A stretch of 64,000 nt of DNA from Ornithodoros turicata (GCF_037126465.1 NC_088201.1:82860273-82924272), one strand, 5' to 3'. Numbered from the stretch's first letter, positions 9,874 to 20,930 are shown. Program-made: numbers and translations. The notes: a model not told the origin generated them from the letters alone.

Positions 9874-11484
9874 TAGTGATGGGCGATACTATGGATAGTT
9901 TTTGACTATCGATTGTCGAACTATCGAGTGAGCCGGAATATCGATAGTATGGGCGATAGTTTTTCGGTCTATCGATATTATCACTTGGTGCGTCGGTGGA
10001 GCACTTTACCGAGCTTGACGTCCTTAAGCCAAGCCAATCCAGCACTTCGCTCCTGCCTGCAAACTATTCATACTTTATTCACTCCGAATTTAAAATTTTA
10101 GCTTGTTTCTTTTGAAAACGAAACTTTCTGCGAAATTTGCGTTTCGCTCCTGCAAACTGCCAATAGTTTGTTCACTCGAAATTTAAACTTTTAGCTTGTT
10201 TCTTTTGAAAACGAAACCTTCTCAATTCGCGTTTCGCTCCTGCAAATTATCAATGGTTTGCTCAATCCGAAGTTAAATTTTAGTTTTGCTCCTGCAAACT
10301 ATCAAGAGTTTCTTCACTACGAATTTAAAATTTGAGCAGGTTTCTTTCGAGAACGAAAGTTTCTGAATTGGCGTTTCGCTCCTGCAAATTAACCATAGTT
10401 TATTTGTTCCTAATTTATAATTTCAGCATGTTTCTTTTGAAAGTGAAACCTTCCGAATTTGAATTTCGCTCCCGGCAAACTATCAATAGTTCTCTCACTG
10501 CAAATTTAAAATTTTAGCTGTTTCTTTTGAGAACGAAACCTTCTGAATTCTCTTTTGCTGCTGCAAACTCGCAATAGTTTGTTCACTCCAAATTAAAAAT
10601 TTTACCAGGTTTCTATTGAAAACTAAACTTTCTGATTTCGCGCTTTACTACTGCAAACTCCTCTCAATAGTTTGTTGACTAGGAATTTAAAAATTTACTC
10701 AGGTTTCTTTAAAAAACAACGTGTGAGTTCGCGTTTCACTCATGCGCACTATCGTATAGTCACTCGCAATTTAAAAGTGGACATATTTCCATCGGAAACA
10801 AAACCTTCTGAATTCTCGTTTTTCACATGCAGTTTGACGATTGCGTTTCGCTCGTGATTGATAATTACCTCTCGGGGGGGAGGGGGGGGGAAGGAAAGAA
10901 ATATGATCATGGGAAATAAAACATGAAGTTCATGAAACATGAAATATCCGAGTATACATCTACACACTGCTATAAAGTTGGCATTTCTGAAGAGGAATTA
11001 GTGGCCTTTAATTCTCACAAACCCGTATTACTGCGACAGCAACATCAACTAGTTACAGTTTGACAGCGTATGCGGCTGCTCTGAATAATATTAACCATAC
11101 GCATAGCGCACAACAATCTAGAAATCTCTTTTTCTGCATTGTTGGTTTAAGCAGAACAGAAGTTCCCGTCCGTTTTTTGGAACAGCTCGTCTGTTTTAGG
11201 TAATCGTTTTTTATTTGTTCCTTCTTTTCATGCTAACGGTGCGAAACTATTTGAAAGATATCGACTGTGCAACTATAAATAAAGGTATTTGATTAGATTG
11301 ATAAACAACTCGAAGCAGTGACTTCTACATGTTCGCAGCAAACGGGTTTGGACTGTGTCCAGCTTACTGTCGATAAGTGAAACTATCGATAGCTTTGAAC
11401 GAAACTATCGATACTGAAATGAGGAGTCAGCTCAACCATCGATAGTACTATTGATAGTGTATGGACGACTATCGCCCATCACTA
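9874..11484. mobile_element. Non-autonomous hAT-like element, 1611 bp
   Basis: Terminal inverted repeats start TAGTGATGGGCGATA on both sides. Flanking 8-mers are ttctcgcg (9866-9873) and ttgtcgcg (11485-11492), 7 of 8 identical, as expected for an aged hAT TSD. Subterminal regions at both ends are dense in ATCGATAG / CTATCGAT motifs, likely transposase binding sites. The interior is mostly the 90-bp array described next, with no transposase ORF. Confidence 0.82.
10046..10855 (+). repeat. 90-bp tandem array inside the hAT-like element
   Basis: About nine units start with variants of ctcctgcaaactatcaatag and contain aatttaaaattttagc, tttcttttga and aacgaaacctt. Unit starts lie near 10147, 10237, 10288 (a partial unit of about 51 bp precedes the next), 10379, 10469, 10558, 10649 and 10739, so spacing is very regular at 89-92 bp. 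Units are diverged, so the array is old. Confidence 0.88.
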
Positions 11485-12130
11485 TTGTCGCGTGAAGCTG
11501 ATGTACATGAGGTCCTCGCTGGCCCCGCTGGCATTATTAGGGCTCTAGGAATATTCCTGTTTTTTTAAATACGAATGTCTGGTCGGTTCGCCCTCAACAT
11601 CGCTCAGGACGAACCTCTCAGCCTCCCGTTTCCCTGTCTCCATCCTTCAACGTTTGCACACCATCCTTAGCGCACCATCCAACCATAGCACATCCTTCCA
11701 TAGCAACATTTGTTTCGCAACGCAAATAAAGCCTAAAAAACACAATCGGGATTTATTTTTAAGCGTTAACGATTTTCTATAAACGAGCTATGAGAGCAGC
11801 AGATATATTTTGTATATGCGCACATAAAAATTTTGCATTGTATATCTCTAAGTGCTGGACAAAGTAGTAGGCCGCTTGCTCAAACTTCGTGCGCGTTTCA
11901 GATTTCGCTTCTTTTTTCTTTTTTTAAGGGGGTGCCTTTAAATAATGACTGACTCAAATTTTGCTGTCTCACATTGCCCTGAAAACATCTAACAGAAAGC
12001 TACCTAATAACTTTTAGGCAATTATTCATCTAGTAGTAGCATACTCTCTCCGAAAGACTGTGCCCCTCGCCGTATAACTCACCCGCAAAAGCGGCATCCA
12101 GATGTTTCCGATGAACGTATTCCCAATGTT
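11485..12130. other. Unassigned, no feature seen
   Basis: AT-rich sequence between two repeats. No ORF, RNA gene or inverted repeat recognised on either strand. Confidence 0.4.
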
Positions 12131-12600
12131 GGCCCAATTTTACAATTACAACCCTGCCCAAGCAAGGCCTAATATTGGCAGCCGATATTCAGCTCCAGTA
12201 TAGCCAATGTACACCCCATATTGCCCAGGCAGCAGCTCAATGTTGGCCTCATATTGGTCCCATATTGGGTAAATGGGAAGTCAGCTAGGATATGCTCAAT
12301 CATTGCACTACTCGCGACACGGTTGTTTCGAATCGCCTGTCAGAAGTTCCGCAGCCCATATTACTTTTATCGCGGCTGAAAGAGTTGTGCCAGTATTGCA
12401 TTTCAAAGTGGACCATGTCCCAGGCAGCGCACCAATATTGGCCCAATGTGGGCTGCCAGGTTCGCCAATATCGGCCCCATATGGGCTGTCAATATTGCTC
12501 CTATATCAAAAGTGGAACCAGGCTTCCCATTGGACCAATATGGGCTGCCTATATTGCCAAGCCCATTTGGCTGAATTATGCCAATTCTTGCGTGATAATG
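12131..12600. repeat. Cluster of CCAATATTGG-type motifs
   Basis: Many copies of ccaatattgg and near variants (ccaatgttgg, ccatattggg) in both orientations. Two internal points read cccaggcagc (12224-12233 and 12419-12428), the same start as the second cluster at 14711 and close to the cccaagcagc ends of the 153-bp element at 39238 and 60623. It is probably one or more MITE copies whose interiors are built of this palindrome. Small open frames here are by-products of the repeat. Confidence 0.6.
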
Positions 12601-12776
12601 CCGATGATGGGTCCGTGCAATAATAATACATTACCTGGTATAAGATCCACCACTGAAAGTGATATTACTTCATTCGCTTTTCTTTTTTTCCCCAGTGCAG
12701 ATGTAACTGCATGGTCAACGTTACGTCGCGTTACAAAAACAGTACTACCACGGTGGAAGATGAAAGTCACTGAAAA

Positions 12777-12853
12777 GGTTAGCCAGCTGTAGGACCCGAA
12801 CCTACATCTTCTGGATTGCCGGTCCAGGGCTCTACCAATTGAGCTAAGCTAAC
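12777..12853 (-). pseudogene. tRNA-like module 1
   Basis: Read on the minus strand it folds as a tRNA: acceptor strand GTTAGCT pairs with GGCTAAC (one G-T pair), box A tagctcaattggtagag, anticodon stem CTGGA/TCCAG with loop CCGGCAA, and T arm GTAGG/CCTAC around ttcgggt. The loop would give GGC (Ala), but position 33 is C rather than the near-invariant T, and no CCA or polyT terminator was checked further. Best read as a tRNA-derived repeat, not a working tRNA. Confidence 0.65.
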
Positions 12854-13114
12854 ACGCCTTATCAGTGACTTCCAGGGTGCGTCATCTGAAGGGACAAACC
12901 AGCCACTATCTCTCATCCTCACACTCATCCTCCTTTCACTCTTACATTTTTGCTCACTCATACACACATTCATACGACGGGATCGACGCATGCGGCAACT
13001 GTTGAACATGAATGAACTGATGCTCTGAGGCTGGAACAACAAAGAAGGGACAAATACAGACAAAGCCTCAATTTGCCTAAGAAATTAACGATGGCAGGTG
13101 AAAGTAACTGAAAA

Positions 13115-13188
13115 TGTTAGCCAGCTGTAGGACTCGAACCCACATCTTCTCGGTTACGGGTCCAGGGTACCAATTGAGCTAAGCTAAC
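13115..13188 (-). pseudogene. tRNA-like module 2, degenerate
   Basis: Same family as module 1 on the minus strand. The acceptor and T arm survive (gttcgagtcctac), but the anticodon arm is altered (ggacccgtaaccgag) and 2-3 bases are missing after ggtac, so the cloverleaf is broken. Confidence 0.6.
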
Positions 13189-13429
13189 ACATTCATCTTC
13201 CATCGTTAATTTCTTAGGCAAATTGAGGCTTTGTATGTATTTGTCCCTTCTTGTTGTTCAAGCCTCAGAACATCAGTTCTTTCATGTTCAACAGTTGCCG
13301 CATGCGTCGATCCCGTCGTATGAATGTGTGTATGAGTGAGCAAAAATGTAAGAGTGAAAGGAGGATGAGTGAGAGAGAGTGGCTGGTTTGTCCCTTCAGA
13401 TGACGCACCCTGGAAGTCACTGAGAAGGC

Positions 13430-13508
13430 GTTTTATCTTAGCTCAATTGGTAGAGCCCTGGACCGGCAATCCAGAAGATGTGGGTTCGAGTCCTGCAGCT
13501 GGCTAACC
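13430..13508 (+). pseudogene. tRNA-like module 3
   Basis: Plus-strand copy in the right arm with the same anticodon loop CCGGCAA and box B ggttcgagtcc. The 5' acceptor strand is changed (gttttatctta against gttagctta), so it no longer pairs with ggctaac. Confidence 0.6.
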
Positions 13509-13744
13509 TTTTCAGTGACTTTCATCTTCCATTGTTAATTTCTTAGGCAAATTGAGGCTTTGTATGTATTTGTCCCTTCTTTGTTTTTCCAGCCTCAGAA
13601 CATCAGTTCTTTCAAGTACTACCTCGCCCTCAAAATGAAGAACAGGTGCAGTGCGCGTCTTGCTCAAGGAGCCAGGTAGTCACAGAGAACTACCCATACG
13701 AAACCACTTTAGGAAAAATCTTCCCGGGAACAGCACCGCAAGCG

Positions 13745-14300
13745 ATACTGCCCCGACGGTCGTTTTATGGACCACGCAGCAATATTAGCAGTTTTCAGCC
13801 AACATTCGTTGGTCGGCGGCGACATGTAAACCATGTTGCCCACTTTCATTCAATATTGTATGTTCTATAGCTATATGTAGACCATAATGTCCAGTCGCAT
13901 CCAATATTACTTCGTTGACGGCAATATGTAGACCATATTACCAGTTTTCAGCCAATATTCGTTGGTCGGTGGCTATATGTGGACCATATTGCCCACTTTT
14001 ATTCAATATTGTTCGGTCGCCGGCAATATGTTGACCATATTTCCATCATTCATGGAATATTGTTTGACTGACGGCTATATGTAAAGAATATTGCCAGTTT
14101 TCAGCCAGCATTCTTTGGCCGACCGCTATAGGTAGACCGCATTGCCCACTTTGAGCCAACGTTGTTTGCTTACCTGCTATATTTGGACCGCATTGCCCGC
14201 TTCCATTCGATATGGTTTGCTCCTCGGCTAAATGCAGACCACATTACACATATGTTCAGCCAATATCGCCTGTTTCATAGCTATATGGCGATCATATTTC
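13745..14300 (+). repeat. Minisatellite, ~50-bp units
   Basis: About eleven diverged units of the form ggctatatgtagaccatattgcc, a variable cactttcattc, then aatattgttcggtcg. Good examples start near 13935, 13971 and 14023; the spacing is close to 50 bp. It carries many AATATT palindromes like the neighbouring clusters at 12131 and 14711, and may be an expanded interior of the same repeat family. Confidence 0.75.
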
Positions 14301-14458
14301 CAGTGACCAGCGGATATAGACCAGTTGATGGCAACCTTGGACCAACATTCCCATGTTTTTGGAACAATAATGGTAAACGTGGTCCTATATGGGAGCGGTT
14401 AGTTCCAGTGTCCCGGCAACAATGGACCAGGATAGTGTGCTGCTTAGGATGTGTAGCT

Positions 14459-14710
14459 CTTAAAGGGACTATGAAATTTCCCGAACCCCCATAATTTTCT
14501 GTTTTCTTTTTGTTTTTGTTTTTTGCAGGAAACTGTTGTTCCTGTCGAGAAAGTAACATGCTAGAAATTTTTCCATGCGGAATTTATCCATTCTATAAAA
14601 TGAGCGAGCTTCAAGTTTCTCTTCCGCACTCCGCCTCTCCCACGTCGGCTATGCCAAGAAATGCACGCCGACAGGAGTGTGGTGTCGTGGTGCCTGTCGC
14701 ACCGCCACCA
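14459..14710. repeat. Short repeat starting TTAAAGGGACTATGAAA
   Basis: The start ttaaagggactatgaaat recurs, in complement, at the right edge of 34360-34712 (ttaaagagactatgaaacg). Both are followed by a T-rich stretch. This suggests one dispersed family of about 250-350 bp; its far end and class are unknown. Confidence 0.45.
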
Positions 14711-14880
14711 CCCAGGCAGCACACCAAGATTGGACCGATACTGGACCAATATTTGCAATCTAGATTGCTCGTTCAATATGGCAACTGCAACACGGGCCAA
14801 TATTGGTCCAATATTGGAGACCCAATATTGGCAAGCCAATATTGCAGTTATGGGTGCAATATTGGAAGGCCAGTTTTGCC
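14711..14880. repeat. Second CCAATATTGG cluster
   Basis: Begins cccaggcagcacaccaagat and runs through at least six ccaatattgg-type palindromes to about 14880. It shares its first 10 bp with the two start points in 12131-12600. Confidence 0.6.
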
Positions 14881-16268
14881 GTTATCTCCTATGTACCCTT
14901 GTTGGATCTTCCAGGTTACTATATTATCTCAACAAAAATCACAAAGGTCATTTACGATTTGAGATTTTTGCTGGAACACTTGGGTTTCTAAGAAATTATG
15001 TTTGTCCTCCCCGTTATCATCACTACATTGAAGCACTCCGGCAACATGCTGACGTTGCATTTTCTTTAAGAATTAATACACATATTCCGACAGTGCAAGA
15101 TCAGAAAACCGGGTCTTCGTTCTGGTCTGAAGGGGCAGGAGTAATGCTTAAGTTGGCAGTTGTCTTGCGCTTCTGCCTGCCACTGTCTCTGTCACCCGCG
15201 CCAAAAATGAACCTCCCTACTGCCTTGTACACAGCTGGCTCCTCGTACAGTGGTGACCGCTGAACTATTGCTCCTGAAAAGTAAGCAGTATATGATCAGT
15301 ACGGCTTGTGGGTGTAATTCCATATTTAATAACAATTTATAGAAACACTGGAATATCACTTAAACACGCTGCAGAAGAACGAAACAGGGAAGTACATATC
15401 TCCGCATGACTGTTTTTGTGACTTATTGCTCAAGCAAGATCCCGTGCGGCTGTTCAAAGCTGATCATGTGCTTACTGAAACCACAGCAAATGTTTAAAAA
15501 ATACCTACCAATCACAACAGTGCAGGGATTGGACCCCGTGAACTCAGACTTGCTACCTTTCTTCCCATTCACAGTGAATTTTGCCTGTACCGATGGGCGC
15601 AATACCCTGGATACAACAGCCCTGACTGCAGCGTGGAGAGAAGCTCCTCCAAAAACCAGCAAGGTATTTTTTCTGACAGAAGTGTATCACAGGCCATATA
15701 GCTTTTTCTAAACCAGCATGACCTCCGTCTTGTAGTATACAGTAGTGATGTTTACTTGCTTACACGAACGTTAAAATGGCTATTTACGAAAGGATATACG
15801 CCACAGGTTTTCGAGGGTCATTTCATGCTAAATGTTCCAACTTTGAGATTATAACCAAGCATATTTGGGGACTTTGTTAAAAAATGTAATGAAAAACACG
15901 AGCCTAAAGAGCACATGAGGATTAAAAAACACAAGTTACTGTCAGTTTATTACATATTATACTCATTGTTCTCTTCTCCTTCTGTGGCATTGGCTTGCAA
16001 TGATGGCCTTCATGGCTTGATGGCAATTCATCTCCGGTGGCAGTGGAAGGCGTTGAATATGTTACGTAAAAGACAACGAAGTTTGTAGTTTTGGGGTGAT
16101 GGTTATTCTTCCTTTTTTTTTTGTCAACTACTTGTTGCACGTTCTGTATGTTCGATTCTGTAAGGACGATGTGGATGGATTAAAAGGTTGCTGGATTTTC
16201 TAAGAGCTGAGAGGCTTCAGCTTCAATTCTTCCACAGAGAGGGATGTTCGGATTCCTCAACATTTCAT
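14881..16268. other. Unassigned; one unrecognised 101-codon ORF
   Basis: The only notable open frame is 15406-15711 (+), with a run DPVNSDLLPFFPFTVNFACT ending just past aaaccagcaaggtattt, which could be an exon followed by a splice donor. I recognise no domain, so this is speculative. The last 300 bases probably include the 5' LTR of the BEL/Pao element whose primer site is at 16269, because the sequence ends in ctcaacatttca; the LTR start cannot be set without a second copy. Confidence 0.35.
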
Positions 16269-16287
16269 GGTGCCGAAAACCCGGGAA
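16269..16287 (+). other. Primer binding site of BEL/Pao element 1
   Basis: TGGTGCCGAAAACCCGGGA, a one-base variant of the TGGTGCCGAAACCCGG site of element 2 and TGGTGCCGGAACCCGGGA of element 3. It pairs with a tRNA 3' end to prime minus-strand synthesis and places the 5' LTR end near 16266. Confidence 0.8.
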
Positions 16288-16331
16288 GCTGACCTCACTG
16301 CAATTTTCATCCGGATTTCTGTCCATCAACA

Positions 16332-17230
16332 ATGGAATGGGTCAAGTGCAAGAGAGCGGCCAGAAGGGCTCAAGTGACGAAGCTCTGCAACAGGGTTGCT
16401 AAGCTCCGAGAGAATCGAACAGTGATGGACGTAACGCTGAAAGCACTCTTGGGTAAACTTCAGACTGCCGACGTAGCTCTTCGAGCGGTGAACGACGAAA
16501 TCGAGCCTCTGTTTGAAGTGGAGGAGCTTGAAGAGGAGTATCAGGGCGCAATCAGCTACGAAGAAAAGACCGTAAAAGCCATAGTAGAGACCCAGCCACG
16601 TTTGGATGAGACGAGACTGGACCCTGTGCAGTCACAGAGCGGAGTCAACCCTGTGCAGTAGCAGAGCGGAGTCAAACTCCCGAAGTTGCAGCTCCAAACT
16701 TTCTCAGGCGTGCTTCCATGATGGTGGACATCCTTTTGTCGGCGCTTCCAGAAGCCCTAGTCATAGACTAACAAAGAAGGATAGTACACGACGCCATGCA
16801 GTCAGAAAGTTTGGAAGCCAACCGGGATGGACAAGGAGCAGCTAAGTCAGAATCGACCGCAGAAACAGAGACAAAAGGACTGGAAGAGTTGAAAAGGCTG
16901 CTTATATACTTGCGAGTAGAAATAGAGAGCCGAGAGCAGGTCGCAACTAAAATTCGCCGTGACAGGCATCCCGATCAGCCCCCCAAGGGCAAAAGGACTG
17001 GAGGTATGACGACTGGAGCTGTGTTGTACGCTGGACTTGGGCAGCTTGGCATAAAAAGGAACTGCTTTTTCTGCAGTGCACAGCACCGAGAAACTGGCCA
17101 AAGATATGAGGTGCTATCGTTGTACCAAGAAGGGTCATCGGTCAAAGGACCGTAAAGGAGAGTAAAAGTGGAATGCAGTAAATGTCGAAGACGACATGCG
17201 TCATCGGTTTGTGACCCGTCTAGACAACCG
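16332..17230 (+). pseudogene. gag: BEL/Pao 1 Gag, internally deleted
   Basis: ATG at 16332 opens a charged, coiled-coil-like N-terminus. The start of the DUF1759-type gag domain (KLPKLQLQTFSG) follows, but most of it is missing before YLRVEIESREQ at about 16900. Zinc knuckles then appear in different frames: MRCYRCTKKGHRSKD (the last Cys replaced) and CSKCRRRHASSVCD. Several frameshifts are needed to link the parts. Confidence 0.75.
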
Positions 17231-17379
17231 GTGGAAAAGGCTCCGGTCAGTGAAGTGGTTACCACGACGAGCGTCTCTACAACGAACAATCCACAACGGT
17301 GCGAGAGAGCAAGAGTAATGCTGCAAACGGTTCCGTGCCTAGGCATAATCGGACACCGAATGCGCTTACCTCAGAGGCA

Positions 17380-18380
17380 TAATCGACGGAGGAAGCCAGC
17401 GCACATTTATACGTGATGACATAGCCCGCAGACTTAAACTGCCAGTAATTGGGCAAACAACGCTTCAGTTCAACACTTTCGCAGGCGATGCCAGTCGGGA
17501 CAATATTCGAAAGTGCAAAGTTCGTCTAAGAAGTGAGTTCGCACCGAAGGAATATGTGGTTCGCGCAACCACCATTGACTTCATTTGCAAGGACCTCGAA
17601 GAAACTCCTGCCAGTAACGAATTCGTGTCTTCTGTGCGTGTCCACGGCAACTTCATCGCCGATGACCTCTTATTTCCTAGTGTACAGAGCGAAGGCGAAA
17701 TGGGACTACTCATCGGATGCGACGAGCTGTGGAAGTTGGTCTCAGGAAAAGTCAAGAGATGCCAGAGTGATGGAAGACTGGTTGCAGTAGAATCCGTTTT
17801 CGGATGGACCTTTCAGGGGCCAACCACGGTGACCAGCTGCAGTACTACTCACAGCTCAACGACAGCCGTGTGCATATTGAAGGTTGGTGTGGTCACTTCT
17901 GATGACGACATTCTGAAACGTTTTTGGGAACTGGATAATCTAATAATATCCCAGGAGCCTGACAGTAAACAGGAACAGAGGTTCTGGAGGACTTAATACA
18001 GAAGTTGGAAAGGAAGAACAGCCGTTATGAGGTTGCACTGCCATGGAAGACTGGCCTGAGTGCGCTAGAAGATAACTATGCAGTAGCCAAAGACCGACTG
18101 CAGAGGTTAATGAAACGACTGCAGCGGGACAACACCGTAGTGGAGCATGATGAAGCTATTCGAAGCTACATAAAAAATGGTCATGCCGAAGAAGTCAAGG
18201 AGGACAAGGGATCCAGTTTGGTCTATTACATGCCACACCGAGCTGTCATCCGGAACAACTCGAGTACAACAAGGGTACGAGTTGTATTTGACGCCCCGTC
18301 ACATGCAGCGGGGATGTTGTCTCTAAATGATCATTTGGAAAAAGGGCCAAAGCTTAACACCGACTGCTACGTTTCCGGCT
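17380..18380 (+). pseudogene. pol: BEL/Pao 1 protease and RT N-terminal part
   Basis: Near 17380 the frame reads IIDGGSQRTFIRDDIARRL, the DGGSQRTFI active site of BEL/Pao proteases. The linker MGLLIGCDELWKLVSG and FGWTFQGPTT follow. A stop at 17994 precedes YEVALPWKTGLSALEDNY, and the Pao RT start VYYMPHRAVIRNN with VRVVFDAPS (17.9-18.35 kb). Homologous segments in element 3 run uninterrupted. Confidence 0.85.
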
Positions 18381-18387
18381 AAACAAA

Positions 18388-19131
18388 GTGGCATTGACAG
18401 CCGACATCGAGAAAGCCTTTCTACACGTGGGAGTCCGGAGTCAAGACAGAGATGCATTGAGGTTCCTGTGGTTTTCGGAGGTTCCGACTGCAGACCATCA
18501 GGATCCACAGTTACAGTGCTGGAGAATGAAGAGGGTTCCATTTGGGATGACAGCGAGCCCCTTTCTCTTAAGCGCTACCTTGCAGCATCACTTCAAGTGG
18601 TTTCTGGACGTCGATGAAAAGTTGGCTGAGTCGTTGCTCAATTCATTATACTTGGACGACCTGCTTACCGGAGCTCCCACCGTGGACGAGGCCCTGGATA
18701 TAGCTTACAGAGCGCAAGAAATATTACTTGAGGCTGGTATGAACTTAACAAGATGGGCCGAGATACAACAGGCATTGTCACCACAAGATGTCGTCTGTAG
18801 TGAGAAGAGGAAATCATTTAACGAGCCCGCCCAGGGCAAGGTGCTCGGTGTTGTTTGGAATCGAGAACTTGACATGTTCACATTCTCTGGGGAACATCTG
18901 TTGAGCATCATTAGAGACACACAAGTAAGCAAGCGATCAGTGCTGCAGGCCTCAGCTAGGATCTTTGATCCGCTCGGCTTTATTTCACCCTACACGATCC
19001 GGGTCAAGATCATTTTCCAAGAACTATGGAAGGCTGGACTACACTGGGACGCTCCTCTAACGGCAGATTTAGCGACCATGCGACAATCCTGGTGTTCAGA
19101 GCTATCAGAGCTGTGCAGTATATCCCTGTAG
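18388..19131 (+). pseudogene. pol: BEL/Pao 1 reverse transcriptase core
   Basis: 247 open codons: ALTADIEKAFLHV (first catalytic Asp), RVPFGMTASPFLL, and SLYLDDLLTG (YxDD active site with Leu as the variable residue, where elements 2 and 3 have Val), then ARIFDPLGFISPY, a conserved post-RT block. It ends in a stop at 19129; RNase H follows within a few bases in another frame. Confidence 0.88.
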
Positions 19132-19137
19132 AGATGT

Positions 19138-19602
19138 TTGTTACCTGTCAACGGGGCAGAATACGTCTACGAGCTGCACGTATTCACAGATGCTTCACCA
19201 CAAGCTTACGGGGCCAGCGCCTTTCTGCGAACGAAAAATGAGTGTGAAGAAAAGAAAGTGCGACTGGTCTTCGCCAAGACACGTGTCGCGCCGATCAAGA
19301 CGTTCACGCTCCCACGGTTAGAACTAATGGGAGCTGTGATAGGAGTACGAATTGCCAAGTTCGTCAGATCGTCGCTGGCGATTGTAGTAAAAGGTGTGAC
19401 ATTCTGGACAGGCTCTCCAATTGCTTCGAGTTGGATCAAGGGTGATGCTACGCGGTGGAGACCGTTTGTCCGGAACAGAGTCGTCGAGATCCAAGTACAC
19501 AGCGAAGCGAAGCAGTGGAGGCACTGCCCAAGGAGTGAGAACCCGGCCGACGCACTGACAAGAGGACTTACCGTCAAGAAGCTAATCGACGACAGGCAAT
19601 AG
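19138..19602 (+). pseudogene. pol: BEL/Pao 1 RNase H
   Basis: LHVFTDASPQAYGASAF supplies the first Asp of RNase H; KTRVAPIKTFTLPRLELMGA and the ending RSENPADALTRG are the conserved BEL/Pao flanks. A Trp-Thr-Gly replaces the usual WTDS/WSDS Asp site (TFWTGSP), which would impair catalysis. The frame ends with a stop at 19600. Confidence 0.82.
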
Positions 19603-19710
19603 TTCGAAGGTCCCTGCTGGCTAGCACAGAACAAGGAATTTTGGCCAGATCTAACGTCTAAAAGTCCAAGCTGTCTCGACTCCGTTGAAGACGAGCGAAG
19701 AACAGAAACC

Positions 19711-20930
19711 GTGACCATGACTCACACTGAGGAGAGTCCCATTCCTGCATTATTTGATCTGAGTAGACACAGTAACTACCAGCGAGTGCTGCGCATTACA
19801 GCGTGGATCACGAGGTTTGTTCGCAACTGTCGTTCAACATCAAAAGTCTGTGGTTCACTCAGTGCTACTGAGATTGGAGAGGCGGAGGATTTCTGGACCA
19901 GACATGTACAGACAGAAGCTTTTCCAGAAGAAGTGGCTGCGTTAAAAGAGAAGAGGGCTATCTCCAATACTTCGAAGATAGCACAGTGGCGGCCCTTCTT
20001 GGACGACAACGGAGTCCTACGCTTGACAGGACGACTGCAATACTCCAACTATACGGAAGGGGTAAAGCACCCAATACTACTGCCGAAACAACATGCGTTC
20101 GTGGCACTCCTGGCTGACAGTGCTCATCGGCGAATGCTCCATGGCGGGGTGCAGTCCTCACTGACAGTTTTAAGAGAGCGTTCGTGGATTATCAAAGCAA
20201 GACAGTTGGTAAAGTCCATCTTGCACCGATGTAAGGTCTGCGCAAGAGTTCGTGCACCGAGAGGAGCAGCACCAACTGCGCCTTTACCGACAGAGCGTTT
20301 GGCATAGACTTCGCTGGACCGCTGTACATCAAGGAGGCTTCGGGATCGTCTACCAAGTCGTACATTGCGTTGTTTACGTGTGCGACGTCGAGGGCCGTAC
20401 ACTTAGAACTTGTTATGGAAGACATTCATCAGGGCGTTCCGGCGCTTCATTTCAAGGATGGGAACTCCGTCGACTGTTTTTAGCGACAATGTACTGACCT
20501 TTATAAAAGCAGCCAAGGATATAGGGAAGCTTTGGAGCGTCATATGGAGCCAAGAAGCCCAGGATTTCGTCGCCACAAACAGAATCAGTTGGAATTTTAT
20601 CGTAGAGAGGGCGGCCTGGTGGGGCGGAATGTGGGAGAGGATGGTGCGCACCGTTAAAGCTTCCTTGAGGAAGGTGCTCGGACGTCAATGCCTTACGTAC
20701 GAAGAAATGGTGACGTTGCTGCACGAAGTGGAGGCAGTGGTGAATTCTAGACCACTCACTTTCCTGCATTCCAACCCAGATGAGCCCAGCGCTCTCACGA
20801 AGACTGACACCACCAACAGAAGATGGATGTACAGACAAAGACTTGCGGACCTTTTCTGGAAGAGGTGGAGACAGGAATATCTGCTCGAACTACGATCTGC
20901 CCATCAATCCAACCAGGTTCCCGAGTCGCG
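19711..20930 (+). pseudogene. pol: BEL/Pao 1 integrase, truncated
   Basis: 19711-20307 carries the zinc domain (AHRRMLHGGVQSSL, then CKVCARV). The first catalytic Asp region (GIDFAGPL) is in another frame near 20305. From 20410 the frame resumes with FSDNVLTF (second Asp) and FIVERAAWWGGMWERMVRTVK (Glu). EAVVNSRPL follows. The sequence stops resembling pol after LLELRSAHQSNQ, near 20920, so the C-terminal domain and 3' LTR are gone. Confidence 0.85.

Larger units (their letters stand above)
12757..13535. repeat. Large inverted repeat containing three tRNA-like modules
   Basis: Left arm 12757-13092 is the reverse complement of right arm 13198-13535 with few differences (both contain gcatgcgtcgatcccgtcgt or its complement and the motif taatttcttaggcaaattg). 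Each arm ends in a tRNA-like module, and a third module sits between the arms in the same orientation as the left one. The duplication is recent enough that arms align by eye over more than 300 bp. Confidence 0.88.
16269..20930 (+). mobile_element. BEL/Pao element 1, decayed and 3'-truncated
   Basis: Primer site, gag, protease, Pao-type RT, RNase H and integrase are present in order on the plus strand, split over at least six frames, with a large deletion in gag. The integrase ends abruptly near 20930 and no 3' LTR follows; AT-rich DNA begins there. The protein sequence differs clearly from BEL/Pao elements 2 and 3, which resemble each other more. Confidence 0.88.

Noticed and set aside
12777..13508. 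Functional tRNA genes
   Set aside because: C33 in the anticodon loop, a GGC anticodon, a broken acceptor in module 3, and shared repetitive flanks point to tRNA-derived repeats.
15406..15711. Host exon with splice donor
   Set aside because: Only a possible donor-like aaggta at the end and no protein match; kept as a remark, not called.
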